14,446 nt of DNA from an uncultured Gemmatimonadales bacterium (GTDB lineage: Bacteria > Gemmatimonadota > Gemmatimonadetes > Longimicrobiales > Gaopeijiaceae). Location of the stretch: positions 1-14,446 of the forward strand of contig CALJKZ010000203.1 of assembly GCA_937983085.1 (NCBI GenBank), in the 5' to 3' direction. The notes beneath the pieces were generated by a model that was given only the letters and a program-made list of their open reading frames with translations, did not search any database and had not been told where the DNA came from. Below, one piece after another: positions 14,312 through 14,446 of this stretch (the stretch's first letter is position 1; each line of letters opens with the position of its first letter). The translations under genes were made by a program, and so were the position numbers.

Positions 14312-14446
14312 ATGGGCCTCTTCGGACGAAAGCGCACCGTGATCGGCCTGGACATCGGATCCGGGTTCGTGAAGGTCGTGGAAGTTGACCATTCGGGCGA
14401 TCAGCCCGAGGTGGTCCGGGTCGCCATGCGACCGCTCCTCCCCGAC
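14312..14446 (+). CDS. pilM: PilM, type IV pilus inner-membrane assembly ATPase-like protein (partial)
   Basis: Only the first 45 codons are in the window. MGLFGRKRTVIGLDIGSGFV is a characteristic PilM start: a short basic lead-in with a Leu-Phe motif, then the first phosphate-binding strand of the actin-like fold (IGLDIGSGFVKVVEV, 11-25). PilM is a cytoplasmic, nucleotide-binding actin-like protein that binds the N-terminal tail of PilN in the PilMNOP alignment complex. The start ATG has AAGG at 14302-14305 as ribosome binding site. Its own sigma-70-like promoter lies upstream. By usual gene order pilN, pilO, pilP and pilQ may follow beyond the window. Confidence 0.9.
   Translation, partial: MGLFGRKRTVIGLDIGSGFVKVVEVDHSGDQPEVVRVAMRPLLPD

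Noticed and set aside
1..14446. Mobile elements, CRISPR arrays, tRNA or rRNA genes
   Set aside because: No repeat-spacer pattern, transposase or integrase-like protein, terminal inverted repeats or RNA gene signature was seen on reading both strands.

Overview
The window is GC-rich, gene-dense bacterial chromosome and reads as one type IV pilus (T4P) locus. The major pilin ends in a disulfide-type loop ('GCAIYYG...ACTS'). Together with a TMTC-like glycosyltransferase and paired sensor/NtrC-type regulators, this looks most like Gemmatimonadota. That assignment is an impression from recalled protein style and was not tested by any search. I see no tRNA, rRNA, CRISPR array, insertion sequence or phage gene.

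Layout. (1) Positions 89-2084, minus strand: a polytopic GT-C (PMT/ArnT-type) glycosyltransferase, apparently broken by a one-base frameshift near 917-945. (2) A divergent intergenic region at 2085-2283. (3) Plus strand, 2284-8146: a tightly coupled run of PilS-like kinase, PilR-like sigma-54 activator, GT2 polyprenyl-phosphate-type glycosyltransferase and a TMTC-like GT-C protein with a TPR tail. (4) 8147-8863: an AT-rich leader carrying a well-spaced sigma-54 (-24/-12) element, the 130-residue major prepilin, two hairpins and a strong intrinsic terminator. (5) 8939-11553: a second kinase and NtrC-type regulator pair. (6) 11617-14091: four minor pilin-type genes (GspH/FimT-, PilV-, PilW- and PilX-like) joined by 4-nt stop/start overlaps. 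(7) 14092-14311: a terminator-like region followed by a sigma-70-like promoter. (8) From 14312, the first 45 codons of pilM, probably the start of the next T4P assembly operon.

How the parts may work together (inference). PilS/PilR, and possibly the second pair, would activate sigma-54 transcription of the pilin. The minor pilins would prime or cap the fibre, and PilM would begin the inner-membrane alignment complex. The GT2 plus TMTC-like pair sits between the regulator and the pilin, and the pilin carries a Thr/Pro/Ala-rich stretch inside its C-terminal Cys loop. This suggests a lipid-linked sugar pathway that O-glycosylates the pilin. That possible pilin O-glycosylation system, resembling eukaryotic TMTC O-mannosylation, is the most interesting part of the window.
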